Counted from the first letter of the stretch, positions 10,298 to 23,663 are shown. The stretch is DNA of 64,000 nt from Diplonema papillatum (GCA_030068145.1 JAPJBO010000337.1:157410-221409); one strand, 5' to 3'. Program-made: numbers and translations. Notes: generated from the letters alone by a model not told the origin.

Positions 10298-11272
10298 CTG
10301 AAAAGAGGTGGTTTTTTTTACAACATGCAATGTGTGAGGAAACTGAACCGCCCAAGTAGGACCTTCTGATCATGATCATTTGCCAAATTTGCCACCTGAA
10401 ACCACGTCCACGACTTGGGCTCAGGGTAGTGCGGTCAACGAAAGCTCTAGTTTCCCTTTCTACTTTCTCCTACTCCCGCAGTGTACGGTTTTTACCAAAC
10501 ATGCAAAGGTTGGAGGAAATAAGAACGCGTCACAGGCAGTCGCTAATGGGACTTTCTCCCAGTTACTCTCTGTTTCGTGGTGCACGAAGTCGGTGCTAAC
10601 GGCGCAGGGGTTTCCCTCGTCAGGTGTCGGATTTCTAGTCTGGTGATCAGCGGAAAGCTTCGATCGTTCACGCGGGGCACATGCGACGGCAGTCCCTATT
10701 GATCCCGTGCAACGAGGCCATAGACGAAACTCAAAGAGAACCGCTAAGAAGTTCGTTGTTTTGATTATTCCTTCTCGGGTTAACAGACCAACAAAAAGAG
10801 TCGAGAGAATCGATCCCTTGTTATTCATGCTTTATCATTCACGGCAAACTCCTACGCTGGTTTGTTCACAGTACGGTGTCGACCCGTCGACATCTGGGCG
10901 CTGTGGTATACTGAGACAGACGGGGTCACCACTACTAGCAGTAGCCCGCCAAACCAGGAATTATACGCCAGGGTCTATGGGACCAACCCCTCCGGATTCA
11001 GTTTGCTAAGAACACACAAACGAAAGGCGTACCTCTTTGCACAGGTCTTCCTTCGCCTTCACGGTGAGGCCGCGATAGTAATAGAAGAACGAGTCCATGA
11101 TTAAAAGCCCGTTGCAGTGCCTTCCTCGGCAAACGATCTGTTCGGAGGGAAGCGTTGTGGGGTTCGCGTCATGTATTGAATAGGCCGTGCCCCCGATGGC
11201 TTCCTTTCAAAAGTCGGCTCCCAGGCATATACTTTGTTTTCGGACAGTGGGCCGGCTTACTTTAGTAGTTGT

Positions 11273-11659
11273 GAATTTGTTGCATTAGTGTGTGGGCCTT
11301 TGAAGCGTGGATGATGCCTCTCGCGCTGCTACCCTTGAGGTTCCTGGCTCATGCCAAAGCGCCAGGGTTAAGGGGTTGCGGCATCAGGCGTGGGCCACCG
11401 TTCGCGGGCTTCGTTACTGCACTGCCCCCGGCTCTCCCCGGCCTTCGTCATCCGGTTCCACGGCCATCCCCCCACGCGTGGGGAATGGACTGGTGCTGTG
11501 CCGCGGGTCCTTCCGTGCGTTCTCGCAACGTCGCCGCTGTCGATGTCGCTGCCGCTGTTGCTGCCGCTGTTGCTGCCGCTGCAGCCGCTGTCGGGCGGTT
11601 GGTTGACGATCCCGGTCTGCACCCCGCCCGTTGCGCGTCGAATTTGTTGCATTAGTGTG
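11273..11659. mobile_element. 347-bp GC-rich insertion between 20-bp direct repeats
   Basis: The sequence GAATTTGTTGCATTAGTGTG occurs exactly at 11273-11292 and again at 11640-11659. The 347 bp between them is much richer in GC than its surroundings and includes a GCTGCTGCCGCT-like run. A perfect 20-bp direct repeat with unrelated flanks is what a target-site duplication looks like. There is no poly-A tail, terminal inverted repeat or conserved ORF, so the class is unknown. It may be a short retrotransposed piece of a GC-rich transcript. It lies in the proposed intron of the giant gene. Confidence 0.6.
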
Positions 11660-12674
11660 ATTGTCAGGCCTTCGACTACCCTGAGCAACGCACTATTTAG
11701 TACACGGTAGGAACCGGAGCAAAGCGCATGGCAGGATGAGCACACCACCCGAGCCTACAACAGGAGAATTCGGGCGAGCTGAGGTGGGTCTTCTGACTGA
11801 ATTTTTCTTCCCACCCTCCCTTGCCCCCAATGTGATCTCGCCTGGTTGGCCCGTTGACATGGTCAACAGGCACACTCTATCCCATTCGCTAGTAAGCAAG
11901 TTATCAGGCTTCTGTCAGACTTCTCTCCTTCCTTCCCTTTCCGATGAAGAATGAACTCGATGACCCAAGCCGAGACCGAGTGCGATGAGGCCAGAAGCTA
12001 GCTGCCAATTCCTAGTATGCGTTTCATGTCGCATGTGAGAGGCGACAACAGCGAAAGCCGGTACAGGAGTTACAGCTTCGTGTTAGTTTGATAAAAGTAA
12101 CGTCAAGGCAGCCCTTACAAAGACCCGCCACAGTCAACGCCGCGTGGGTGCGGGTTTGGTATTAATCATCATGCTTAAAACCCCCGATCGCGTGTAACCT
12201 GGAAGCACCCAGAGGGTGTCGGTGGTACAAAGGTGCAGTTGCCGGCATCCATCCGGTAAAAAGTACAGGAGTCCGGCTCGGCGCAGAGGTTCTCAGCTGT
12301 GCTATTTTCTCCCCACTTCTGGCCACCATAGATAGTTGCCAGCCACAAAAAGACTAGGCGTGTGTTTGTTTGTACGTTCCGGGGAGGATTAGCCTGCTAG
12401 TGGATGACAGTGAGTGAAAAAGCTGTTTACAATGCGTTGTTACTACGAAAAAAAAGTGATTTGCAGCCAAATATAAAAAAAGAACAGCTGCCAAACCGGT
12501 ACTCGTAAGAGTTTCACATGGTACATAACGTGTGGCATATACGGCATACACGTGATCAAATGACATGCAGTTAAAAAAACGTGCGGTCATATTTTGCATT
12601 GCATGTCACGTGGTATCATTACAAATGAAATTACTCATGATTTCCAAGACGTGTGAAAAGGGGGGAATTCGCAC

Positions 12675-15600
12675 CTCTTGCAGCCGATCGCCGTGCTTCT
12701 GCAATGCCGCGGTGGCGTGCATCTCCTCCTGGAGGCGGTGCAGCTTTTTTTCAAGCTCGCGCGCCGCCGCCTTAGTGAACGCCAGCGTCCGCGCCCCGGG
12801 GCCCCCGCGGCCTGGCGAGACGGGCGGCGGCGGGGGTGGCCCCGCGGCGGCCGGCGCCGGCGGCGCGGCGGCCGGCGAGACCGCCGAAATCTTGTCGAAG
12901 GTGACCAACGGGCTGGCCGAGTTCGCGTTCTGCTGCGCGACGCCGCAGGGCGACGAATAGCTGCGGCTCGTTCGCTGCCCGGCGGCCGCCTCCCGTTTCC
13001 CCCCGCGCCCCCTCTGGCCGGAAGCCCCGCCCGCCGCCTTCAGACCCGGCGGCTGCTGGTGGGAAGCCGGCGCGTGCTGGGGCTGCGGCGAGCCCGCAGG
13101 GTCGCACGAGCCCTCCTTCCCCTTCACGCTGCGGCCGGGCGCGGCCACCTTCGGTCCCGCTTTGGCAGAACGCGGTTCCGCGGCGATGCGGGAATCCGCT
13201 TCGGTTTTCATGTCGCCAACGCCAACCAAGAGCTTCCTGCCAGTGCCGGCCAGGGGGCGATTGGGACCCGACGCTTCGTGGCGATGGGGAACCAACGCTT
13301 CGCACGAAGCGAGCCCCCGGAGCTGCATCGAACCGTTGGCGGCCGGCGCCTCGGCGCCAAGCGGGCGGGACCAGACGGTGCCGTCGCCGGCGACGGGGGG
13401 CGGGCAGGGGATGCGGGCGGCGGGGCCGGCGCGGGGGTTTGCGAACACACTTTCGCGCGGCGACGCCGCCACGTGCACAAGCGACGAGGCTGCTGCGCCG
13501 CGGGCAGTCTCCTGCGTGAGAGCTTCCGGCAAGCATGCGACGCGTAGCTCGCGCGGCGACGCCGCCGCCGCGTACGCAAGCGACGACGGATGGGGTGCCA
13601 GCGGTTCCGGGAGAACGTTCGGCGCTGCTGCTGCTGCGCCGCGGGCAGTATCCTGTGTGAAAGCTTCCGGCGAGCCTGCCGGCGGGGCTGGGTAGCATGC
13701 GACGCGTAGCTCGCGCGGCGGCGGCGCCGCCGCGTGCGCAAGCGGCGAGGGACGGGGCGCCAGCGGTTCCGGGAGAACGTTCAGCGCTGCCTCGGCCACC
13801 CCCGCTGCCGCTGCGCCGCGGGCAGTCTCCTGTGCGAGAGCTTCCGGCGAGCCTGCCGGTGGGGCTGGATAGGACCCCACGCGCAGCTCTCGCGGCTCGC
13901 CTGTCCGCCGGGTAGAATGCGGCTCTGCCGCAAGAATTCGGGCAACTTCGGGGCTGAGTGCTGCTGCGCTGCTGTGTGTGTCGTGAAGGGACGCGCGGTG
14001 GCTGTTTGCGGCTTCATCGTACCGGAGGGATCGCGGGACGTGCTGCACAGTGTGTTGCTCGTCGTCGTGCGGCTTGTCGCAGGCTCTCCGACCAGCTGCT
14101 TCGCCGCCGCCGGTGAAGGGTGGCGACGGAACGGCGCCGGCTTGCGCGGGCGGTCGCGTGGGCGTGGCGCTTCCGGCGTTGCGCGCGGCGCGGCTCCAAA
14201 TTGCGGAGCAGGTGATCCCGAGCGGCGACGGATGCCCCTGCAGCTGGTTGGGCTGGTGCGCCGGTTGCTGCTGCGGCTGCTGGTGGTGGTGAAGGAGCAC
14301 CTGCTGTTGCTGCTGGTACATCGGTTGCTGTTGCTGGTGCTCCTGCTGTTGTTGCAGCTGCTGCTGTAGCAGCTGTTGGTGCTGGTGCACCAGTTGCTGT
14401 TGCGGCTGCTGTTGCTGGTGCATTTGCTGCTGGTGCTCCTGCTGTTGTAGCAGCTGTTGGTGCTGGTGCACCAGTTGCTGTTGCGGTTGCTGCTGCTGCT
14501 GCTGTTGCGGCTGCTGCTGCTGGTGCTGGTGCTGGTGCTGCTCTTGCGGTGTGCTCACGGGGGACCGCAGGAGCGCGCTTGCGTCGGGGCGCCGGTGGGC
14601 CGACACGTGGGCCGCGCCTGCCGGCGTTGCTGGAGGTGGTGGACTGAAGCGCGGCTGCTCCGCCGGTGTTCTACGGGGCGACACGGGAACCGCCGGCACC
14701 GCGGCACTGCGCAGGGGAGACGACCAAGGCGACGGAGGCGGGTTGCCAGGGCATGCTCCACCACCACCGCCACCACGGTCGCGGTCGAACGATCGGAACG
14801 CCTGGTCCCCGCAGCGCCGCGGTGACGGCACCGAGTCTTTTGGTTCCGGTCGAAGCGGTGCGTCGTGCACAACACCCCCGCCACCCGCTGCGGGTTGATT
14901 CGGCGGCTCCTGACCCCCGCTGCTGCGCGGTGGTGGCACCAGGTCCTCCGGCGTAGGCTGCTTGCAGCCGGCGGAAGACGAAGGGTCAAGCGTATTAAAG
15001 TGTACACCCTGCTGCTGCTGCTGCTGCTGCTCGCGTGATGATTCGGCATGATACAGCAGGTCCTTGCCGGCAGATTGGCACGGTATATGGTCCTTTGCGG
15101 AGGGCAGACCGACGACGACACGCTGCGCAGCTTCGTTTTGTACGCAGGCGCTGGACGGCCCTGCTGGTGTCGTGATGGGCCAGCTCGTGCCGAGATCCCA
15201 CCCCGCGGATCGATTCTCCCTACAGCCTGCGGCGGGCAGCCGGCCGGCGTCGTCGGCGCCGCTGCCGCCGGAGCCGCTGGGGCCGGCGGGCTGGTTCTTC
15301 GCCGGCTGCGTTTCCTCCGCGGCCGAGAGCATTTCGAGGTCCCAGAGCCCGCCCGCCGCCTCTGCCTGCGAACTGCCCTCGGGTCGCGGCCTGGCGCCGG
15401 AATCGTGTGCGAGGCTCCCGGCCGAAGCCGCTGCCGTGGAGCCGCGCGGACGGCAACCCCCGACTCTCGCAACACTGCTGGAGTCGCTCAAAACGAGCGA
15501 CAGCCCCGGCGTGGGCGCCTTGTGCGCCTCGCCCGAAGTCCCCGGAAGGAGTTTATCAGGTTCCTCAGGCACTTCGAAGCCCCGCGACGATGCCACCGCG

Positions 15601-18600
15601 CCGCTCGCATCGCGCCGCGATGCACCGCAAACCCCGACTCCCGCAGCACTGCTGGAGTCGCTCAAAACCAGCGACAAACCCGGCGTAGGCACCGCATGCC
15701 CCTCATCCGGAAGCGGCAGGACTCCGGGACTGGAGGTTTCACAGGAAGCGATCTCCTCGTCCGTGCCCGGATACCCCCCTCCCCTGGGCGTCTTGATGCG
15801 AGCGGCTGGCTTCGGGCCCGGACAGGGAACCGCGCCCGCCGGCTCCCGGCAGGAACTCGCGGGGTTCACGAGGTCCGACGGCAGAACCAGGGGGCTCGCA
15901 GGGGCCGGGGTTCGGACTGGGTCTGCGTGGCGCCCGCTGCTCCGAAGGCCGAGTGCGGACGATGCGGGAGAGGCGGACGGGGGGTCGCTCCGCTTCGGTT
16001 CGGCTGGGGTGGTACTTGTACCCGGAGGATCGAAGGAGTCTTCACCGGTCTCCTGCGCGGCCTTGCTGGATCCGGACTGGTGGAGTGGATGCGCTGCCCA
16101 AGAAACAGCAGCGCAAGGATCGGCCGGATTTTCACCGGTCTTCAGCGTTGTCTGGCCGCATCCGGGCTGGTTGAACGTCTTCGGCGGTTGCACGTCGCTG
16201 TCCGCCCATTGGCCGACAGCGGGAGAATCGAACGAATTTGAACCGGCCACCGGAGTGGCCTTGCCGAATCCGGCTGGACTGGACGGATTCGGGAATTGGG
16301 TGCTTTCGCCGTTCGTCGAAGCGTCGAGTGAACGCAATGGGATTTCGCTCGCCAACGGAGTGACGCTGTGGAAGCCGGTGGAGCGGGTCGTCATCGGGGT
16401 CGACAGCTTCGCGGGTGTTTTGATGGCAGGCGCCCAGGCGGACGGGGCCCCGCAAGGAACGACAGTTTCCGCTGCATCGCACAAAGGGCGGACGACGTCG
16501 TGCCGCGGTTCGGGCGTCCGTGTGCAACGCCCGTCTTCGCTTTTCCGACACGGTTGGAGTTGGGTCGCGTCCGTCGCCTCGGACGTGGCTGGTGTGAGGT
16601 TGTCGTTCGTAAAGCGAGACAAAGGCGCGCTGCACGACACGTCGCTGCAGCTCAGGTGCTCCGGTGTGGAGAGGGGAGTGTCGCGGCAGCCTTGCTTTGG
16701 GACGAGGAGCCCGCGATCCGCGCTATGAGGAAAACCAAATGGCGACGCGTTGCGCGAGATGTCGCCACTTCCCCCCAGTTGCCCCGGCGTGGGAAGCAGC
16801 TCGCCGGAGTGCCTACTGCGCGGCGGCTGAGGCGCAGGCTGTTCCATTGGCGACACCGACGCACGCATTTCCGCCGCGGAAGGAGTGGATACAGGTCGGG
16901 CAATTTCAACCGTTTCGCTCATCAGGTCCTTCCTTTTGTGCAGCAGCTGAGGAGTAGACCGCTCCGGCGTGTCTACGACTGAAATCGGACTTCCGTTCGC
17001 CTGGAACGGAGCAAGGCACCCAACAGCTTCAGATTGGGCAAGTTCGGTCGGTTGCAAGTCTGTATGCAAGTCCCTCACGTTGCGCAGCGGCTGGTACCGA
17101 CACGGTTTCGATGGCGCGCCCGACAGTTCTGCAGCAGCGGGGGGACTGCCACTCGCAGAAAAGTGAGTCGGGGTGTCAATGGCGCCGGATTCGTCCAATT
17201 CGGTCGGTTGTTGACGAGAGTGCGCAGCCGAGTCCCGCCTGCTTCGAAGCAGCTGAGGAGTGCGCTGGCTCGTCGGCGACTCCGCAGGAGTGCTCGGGCT
17301 TTTCCGCATCAAAAACAGCGGGGGGCTCCCCACGGCTGCGGGCTGGACCAGCTGGGCACGCGACCCGACCTCGCTTTTCGACGCGGAGCGCGGCACGCTG
17401 CGCGAATCCCGGTTGGCCAACTGCCCCGTGATGTCGCTGAACGGCCCCCGCGCCGCTGCCTGCGCGCATCGTTGGTCGGTGCTGTGGTTGGTCGGAGTGC
17501 GCGGGAAGCCTCGCAGCACGGCGGGAGACCGAGGCGGCGTCGAATCGACGTCGCCGGCAGTCTTTTCCGCCCTCCCGGCGGGTCTGCTGAGGGGGCCAGG
17601 GGGCTGTGCACTTCGGGTTCGCGGGTGACCACTCATTCCGGAGAGGCCACTCGCTCCGGGCGAGAAGCACCCCGCATCGGGTGGGCCGCCGCCGCCCGTC
17701 TGCCTAGAGGACATGGCTCCGGCACCGCCGGCGCGGTTGCCGGCACTGCCCCCCCGGCGATGCACGTCAAACGCAGGCTGCAACAGCCTCTTCGCGGCCT
17801 CGCGCGCGGCGTCGGTGCCACTTCCGCTAACATCGCAACCCGTCAGCAGCCCGAAGGGCTCGCCTTCGTTTGCGGGGAGCAAAAGCTCCTCTGCCATCGT
17901 TCTGCTTTCGCCGCCCTCCATTCCGCCTGAACCGCGGCCCGTCTCTTCGCCGGGCGTGGCGGTGACGCACTCTTTTTTACCGCGTTCGCCGCCAGCCTCG
18001 GGGGCGGAGTCGGCCGCCCCGCGGCGCACGTTTGCGGGGAGCGAGGGCGCTCCTGCGAGCATGCTGCCTTCGTCGCCCTCCGTTCCGCTGGAATTGCAGC
18101 TCGTCTGTTTGCAGGGCGTGGCGGAGACGCACTCGTTTTTACCGTGGCCACAGCCAGCCTCGGGAGCGGAGTCGTGCACGTTCACGGGGAGGTCAGGCTC
18201 TTCTGCTACCATGCTGCCTTTGTCGCCGCCCTCCGTTCCGTCATTGCCGCAGTCCGTCCGCCTGGGGGACAAGCCCGCCACACCAGCGTATTTATCGAAG
18301 CCCCGCCCACGGCAGATTTCGGTGGTGCTGGCTGTCTCGCGGCGCACTTTTGCGGGGAGGTCAGGCTCCTCTGCGGCCGCGCTGCATTCGTCGCCTTCCG
18401 TGCTGCTTGAATCCGTGCCGCACTCGTTTTGACCGCGGTTGCGGCCAGCCTGGGGGAGGGTGTTGCCAGAGAACCCATGGTGTGGCTTTGCGGGGAGGTC
18501 GGGCTCTTCTTCCGTATAACAGCTGTCGTCGCTCTCAGTTCCGTCATCAACGCTGCCCGTCGGCTTGGTGGGTGTGCCCTTCGTGCTGCTGTTTGCAGAG

Positions 18601-20933
18601 CTGGGGTTCTCAGCGTTGCCGGCATCGGCCACGTCGCGGTCCACCGTGGCGGGGAGGTCAACCTCTTCTGATGTGAAGCAGCTGTCGTCGCTCTCCGTTC
18701 CGTCGTCGGCGCAACCCATTGGCTTGGAGGGTGTGCCTTCCGTGCAGCGGTCTGCGGAGCCGGGTTTATCATCAGCTTTTCTGACACTGCGCACATCGCA
18801 GTTCACCTTAGCGGGGAGGAGCAGCACTTGACGCGCAGCTCCATCCGAAGTGTCGTTTTCACCGGGGGCGGTCTGTTGCTTGCTGTCGTAGCTCAATGCG
18901 TTGGTTGGTGCGTTGGCAAAAGCACGGTTCGGTACACCTACCGTATCTTTGTTGCCCACGGCTTTCGCCGGCGCTTGAGAGTATTGCGTGCATGGTATTT
19001 CAGTCGGTTGTTCGGCATCTGCTGATGACTCACCGACCATGGCTTCTGGCACGTCGACCAGCGACGAGATGCGCGATGTGCTGGCGAGCGAAGGACCCGT
19101 GGGAGAAGCGCTGTTGGCGACGGGTTGCTGCTGCTGTGGGGCATCAATTAGGACTTGAGAGGGTTGGCACGTGCCTTCTGCTGGACTCCCGGCCGGTTCC
19201 GTCTGCATACCCACCGCTTCATCCAATGAGAGGGACCACCTGCTGCTTCCCTTTAGCGAGCTACTTCTTTGCGCTGCTTCATCGCGGGTCTGGTCGGTCG
19301 CTTCCGCTCGTTCCGGCTCGTCACGCAGCTGGTTACCCCCCGGTGCTTCATCCGTTGAGAGAGAAAACTTGTGCATAGCTTGCGGGCCGCTGTGATCCAA
19401 CGCGTCGCCACGTGTCGGTGCCGCTTCCTCCGTTCTCCTTGGCTCGTCGGGCAATGGAGTCGGCTGCAAAGGCAGGGTACCAGCGGTTTCGCCCACTGGG
19501 AGAGACCACCGGTCTTGCGAATTGGTGTGATCTTCTTGTGCCGAGAGTTCACGCCTCGTTTTGTTATCGTGAAACACACCATGCGGGCCAGCTTCACGAG
19601 CTGCAGGTACGCAGCTTGGACGCACGAGGTCGCTGTGCTCGGATTCGTCCAGTTCCAGCGTCCACCGGTGCACTGGTTGAGCCTTCGGTGCGTTGTTGTG
19701 CGAGAGCACGGCACGTGCGCTTTCGTCGGTGCTGTCCGCTGTGCACTTCGTCTGCACAGTGTCATCCCTACTCGTCTCCTCAGTTAGCCGTTCCTTCACT
19801 TGACTTGCCACTTGCAATTCCAACTGGCTGTATCTTGAAGTCCTCGTGGCCACCGCTTCCCGTTCAGGTTGTGTCCAGCTTCGCTTCGATCCAGTCGCAT
19901 TGGAGTCGTAACGATGATGTTCAGCAGGCAAGGGTTCGCCCGGTGCCTGCTGGAGAGGCTCTTTCCCTACTTGCGGATTGTCGGAGTCACAGTTCGCAGG
20001 TTCGTCATTGGAAGGCGATGCGCACAAGTTCCCTTGCTTCGCGGTCTTCACCGTGTCGCAATTCGACCGTTCGTTTGGTGTCCACCACTGCCCCAGATCT
20101 TCCGCCGTTAGCGGATCGCTGCCGCCACGGTTCGCTTGTCGAGTCATCGGAGGCGATACGGGCAAGGTCCCCTCCTTCGCTTCCACCGTGTCGTTCGGTG
20201 CCTGCCGTTGTGGGGGATGGTCCCTCGTTTGGGGATCGGCAAGGTCGTCTGCATGTTCATTAGCGAAGTGCGCTGTAGGCGAGGTCGGCTGCTTCGCAGC
20301 TTCTGTTGTATCGCTCGGTGCCTGCCGTTGTGCTGGTTGGTCCGTTGTGTGCAGAACGCTGGAGTCCCGGTTTGCGTGCTCGTTGGTGGACGACGCTGCG
20401 GACAGACACCACGGCTGTCGCGGTTCAGATTGATTCCGCCCTGCAGTCACGCCGCAATTCGACTGCCCGACCACATCCACAACGGTTCGCCCCGTCTCTG
20501 CCGGACAAGGCACGGCCACGCGAACAGCCGCTTCGCCCTTGGTCACAAGCGCCGTCGGCGCACCAACAGGCAGCGCGCCCGCCGCTTCGCATGCCTGCGA
20601 GCCTGCGAACAGGATGCCGGCGGCACTCTGCCGCCTGGCCGCGGCTCCACTTGGGGCGTCTGTTCGGAGCGCGAGGGCCTGGGGCTGGTCGGCTTGGTGC
20701 GCGGTTTTCCCGAGTTGCAGCCGGTGCTCTTCTTTGAGCTTCCGGGCGAGGCTGCCGGCGAACGCAACGGCGTCCGCGTCGGCCCTGCCGCTGCCGTCCG
20801 GCAACCGAGGCACCGGCCGGTGTGCATCGTTGACGGCGCAGGCCATCGGCGTCGGGCTCCGGGTGCCCCCTTCCCGCCTCCCTGCCGCCGCGCTGTGCGT
20901 GCTGAGAGGCCCGTGCGTGAACGATCGCTGCTG

Positions 20934-21004
<71 letters not shown>

Positions 21005-23663
21005 GGGTGTGCGGGAGCCTCGAAACGGTGGGTTTCGTGGGAGTTTCGCCGGCGCGCGCGACGCCCGTCTCCGGCGTCGGGGTGCGGGTTCGCCCTTGCT
21101 GCGGCGGCGAAGCGCTCGGGTCGTGGGCGACCGGCATGCTGGGCCACAGCATGGGTGGGGGCAGGTTCGCCACGCCGCCGGGGGACAGGTGCGGCGCGGC
21201 GGCGGCGGCTTCTCGGGCGGGCCGCCCCGCGCCGACCCTGCCGCCGTCAGGCGACGGGTTGCGGGCCTTCGCGCACGTTGTTGCGGCGGTCGCGATTTGA
21301 GCACGGTTCGGGTGCTGGCCGTCGGGTGCGCCAGCCCCCCCGCCCGCCCACGCCACAGGAGCTTGCGCGTCCTGATGGCGGGACCTGTGGCCCGGCAGCG
21401 GCGGGTTCGCCGGCGAAGCCCCGTGCGAGGCTAGCGCGCAGCCGCGCTGCAGCCGCAGCCGGACCTCTCGGCGGGTGGGCGTCGCGTCGATGTCCGCCCC
21501 ACCGTCGCTGCCGGTGGGGGACGGGCGGGCGTGCGCCGCGATAGGCGGCGACGAATTCGACGCCGCCGAAGGCGGGGGCGGCGAGCCGCCGGGAACACCC
21601 CCGGGAAACTCCCCCGGGCTGGCCCCCGGGCTGCGGGGGCGGGGCGACTGGCTCGCGCGCGTCGTGCGGGGCGACGTCGTGTCCGGCACGCTCGGCAGCC
21701 TGAACTCCGCTGCGTCCGGCCGCGGTTGGTAGCGCGCGCCGGCATCTTCCGCTGTGCCCGCAACAGCGGCGGCTGCAGGGAAAAAAGAACCCTCCGGAGT
21801 CCGTCCGGAGGCCTTCCCCGTGGGTTTCGGGTTCGCGCCACCCGCTGGGCCTGGGAATCCTGGGTAAACGGGGGTGCCGCCGGGGGAGCTTGGGACCGCG
21901 GACTTCGTGGTGAACGGGGTCATGTAGCAGCCGGGGGTGTGAGAGGGCGTCGGCGCGGGGCGGTCTTTGGAGAGGGACGAGAACGGCGAGAGGCCCTCCG
22001 GGTTGGCCGGCACGGGGCTGGCTTGGTTCTCGAGGATTCCTGGTCGACGACTGGCTGGGTTGTCCTGCTGTGGGTTCGATGTCGGATTCCCACGTGCGTA
22101 CAACCGAGAGATGCGGGGCTCCGAGTCGCTGCGGAACGGGGAGAACGCGCTGGCCGGCGGTGTCGTCTGCGGCGACAGGGGCTGTGTCTGCTGGTCTCTC
22201 GGCGACCGCACCGACGAAGGCGACGACCCGTGGGCGGAGTCGTCGAGGCTCTGCCCCGGGTTCCGCGCCTGCAGCAGCCGGGCGGCCGCGGAGGGGGTGC
22301 CGGAGCGAACGATCCGCTTGTGCGTGTCGCTGCCCGACCGCGCCCTGCGCTGCAGGCGGGCCAGCAGCTCCCTCTGCCCGGACGTGCTCGGCTTCACCCC
22401 CGCGTCCCCGCCGACGGGGCTGCCGCCGGGGGCAGCCCCCACGCTGTCCCTGGCTTGCTTCGCGCGCCGTCTCGCCATCAGGGCGGTTGCGGGGGCATCG
22501 GCCGCCGGCCGCGGGGAGGGGGCGTCGGTGACGGTCTTCCCGTCCACGGGCATGCACCATGGCTCGGGCCCCGTCCTTACTTCGTGCTCCGGCGAATCGT
22601 CGTCGGGGAACACCAGCGGCAGGACCACCGAGAACCTGGCGGTATCATCCCCGGTGTCGGTCGCGCCGCCGTCCCGCCACTGCGGCATGGTCCACCGGCC
22701 GCGGGAAGGTTGGCCCACGTCCGGGGTGGCCTTCTCCGGCGAGCGCGGCTTCTTCTTCGCGGCGGCGGGCGCCGTGTCGCTCCGCGCGAACGCGGGCTTG
22801 CCCGCCTTCGCCGCGCCCCCGGGCGGGGTGTTGTGCAGGGTGACGATCGCGGGGGCGCCTTTTTTAGGGGCGGTCCGGGTGCCCCTGCCCCCCGCCCCCT
22901 TGCCGCTGCCGGCCGCCGACGACTTGGCAGCCGACGCCTTCTCGCACGTGTGGGCCCGCCTGAAAGCCCGGTCCAGCGGCTGCGGCGGGGCGGCCTTGGC
23001 CGCGTGCAGCGGCTTCGTGCGCTTCGCCGGCGCCGCCGCCCGCCGCTGCTCCGGCGTCGTGTCGCGGCAGCTGCGGGGCGCCCTCCGCGCGTCGGCCCGG
23101 GGCTTCGCGGGGTGCAGCCGCCGCGGCCTCGAGGGGGAGTCTTCAGGGGCGGGTGCGGACAGCCGTCTGGCAGGGTTAGGCCGTTTCGGCACGTCGCTGC
23201 CGGTGGTCGAGTCTTCGTGCGAGGGTTGGTTCGGCTGTGTCGGTGTGCCTCTGCCGGCGGAATCGTCCAGACGCAGTCTGGGGGCGTTCGCCAGCTCGCC
23301 CGAACGTGAAGCGTGCGCTTCGAACTCAGCCGCGTTCAGCGGCTGCGGCGCGCCGATCCTCCGACTCTTGTCGAAGACCGGCACCGCCCGCGTGAGCACG
23401 GGCAGGGCCTGCCCGTCCTCAACGGCCTCAACGACAAAGCGCTGCCCCGGCTGTATCTCGCGGGCCCTAGCCAGCTTCGAAGGCTGGCCTCCCGCTTCGA
23501 ACCAGGCGCTGTGTGCGCCGTCGCTCGCCTCCACGCAGAGACCGCCGTCGAGGGTCGCCACCTGCAGCGCCTGCCACACAACCTCGCAGCCCAGGCTTTC
23601 CAGCGGAAGCCCCGCGACAGCGTGCTCCATGCTGCCGGGCGTCAGGCCCCCCGCGGCTTGCAT
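12675..23663 (-). CDS. giant disordered protein with N-terminal RPA70N-like OB-fold
   Basis: A single exon of 3663 codons from ATG 23663 to a donor GAG|GTGCGA at 12675; without splicing the frame ends 22 codons later, at 12606. Residues 1 to about 115 resemble the RPA70 N-terminal OB domain: LTPGSM, then ALQV, a SDG-type turn (EASDGAHSAWFEAG), QPGQRFVVEAVEDG, and IGAPQPLN near the end, matching the order LxxG/LQV/SDG/IGxPxP of RPA1. The rest is Pro/Ser/Ala/Arg-rich and disordered. It has (Q)22 near residue 887, about eight acidic repeats around EEPDLPAK (residues 1610-1940), a Gln/His/Leu-rich tract near 3034-3144, and three repeats with RELRVxxYPAPPAGSPEA near 3240-3410. It ends in a coiled coil (AARELEKKLHRLQEEMHA). 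RPA70N binds acidic peptides of DNA-damage proteins, so a scaffold near ssDNA or checkpoint factors is possible; that role is inference. Confidence 0.85.
20937..21002 (-). repeat. pure (CAG)22 run encoding polyglutamine
   Basis: Twenty-two uninterrupted CAG codons on the minus strand, with CAT/CAG just downstream, encode Q22 at about residue 888 of the giant protein. A second, imperfect CAG/CAC-rich tract lies at 14230-14560 and a short (CAG)7 near 15009-15030. An uninterrupted triplet run of this length is expected to be length-polymorphic. Confidence 0.9.

Noticed and set aside
15064-16728. 554-codon plus-strand ORF
   Set aside because: Antisense to the giant exon; no domain seen.
20136-21434. 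432-codon plus-strand ORF
   Set aside because: Lies wholly antisense to the giant gene; its length comes from stop-poor GC-rich codons, and its poly-Leu run is the antisense of the Q22 tract.
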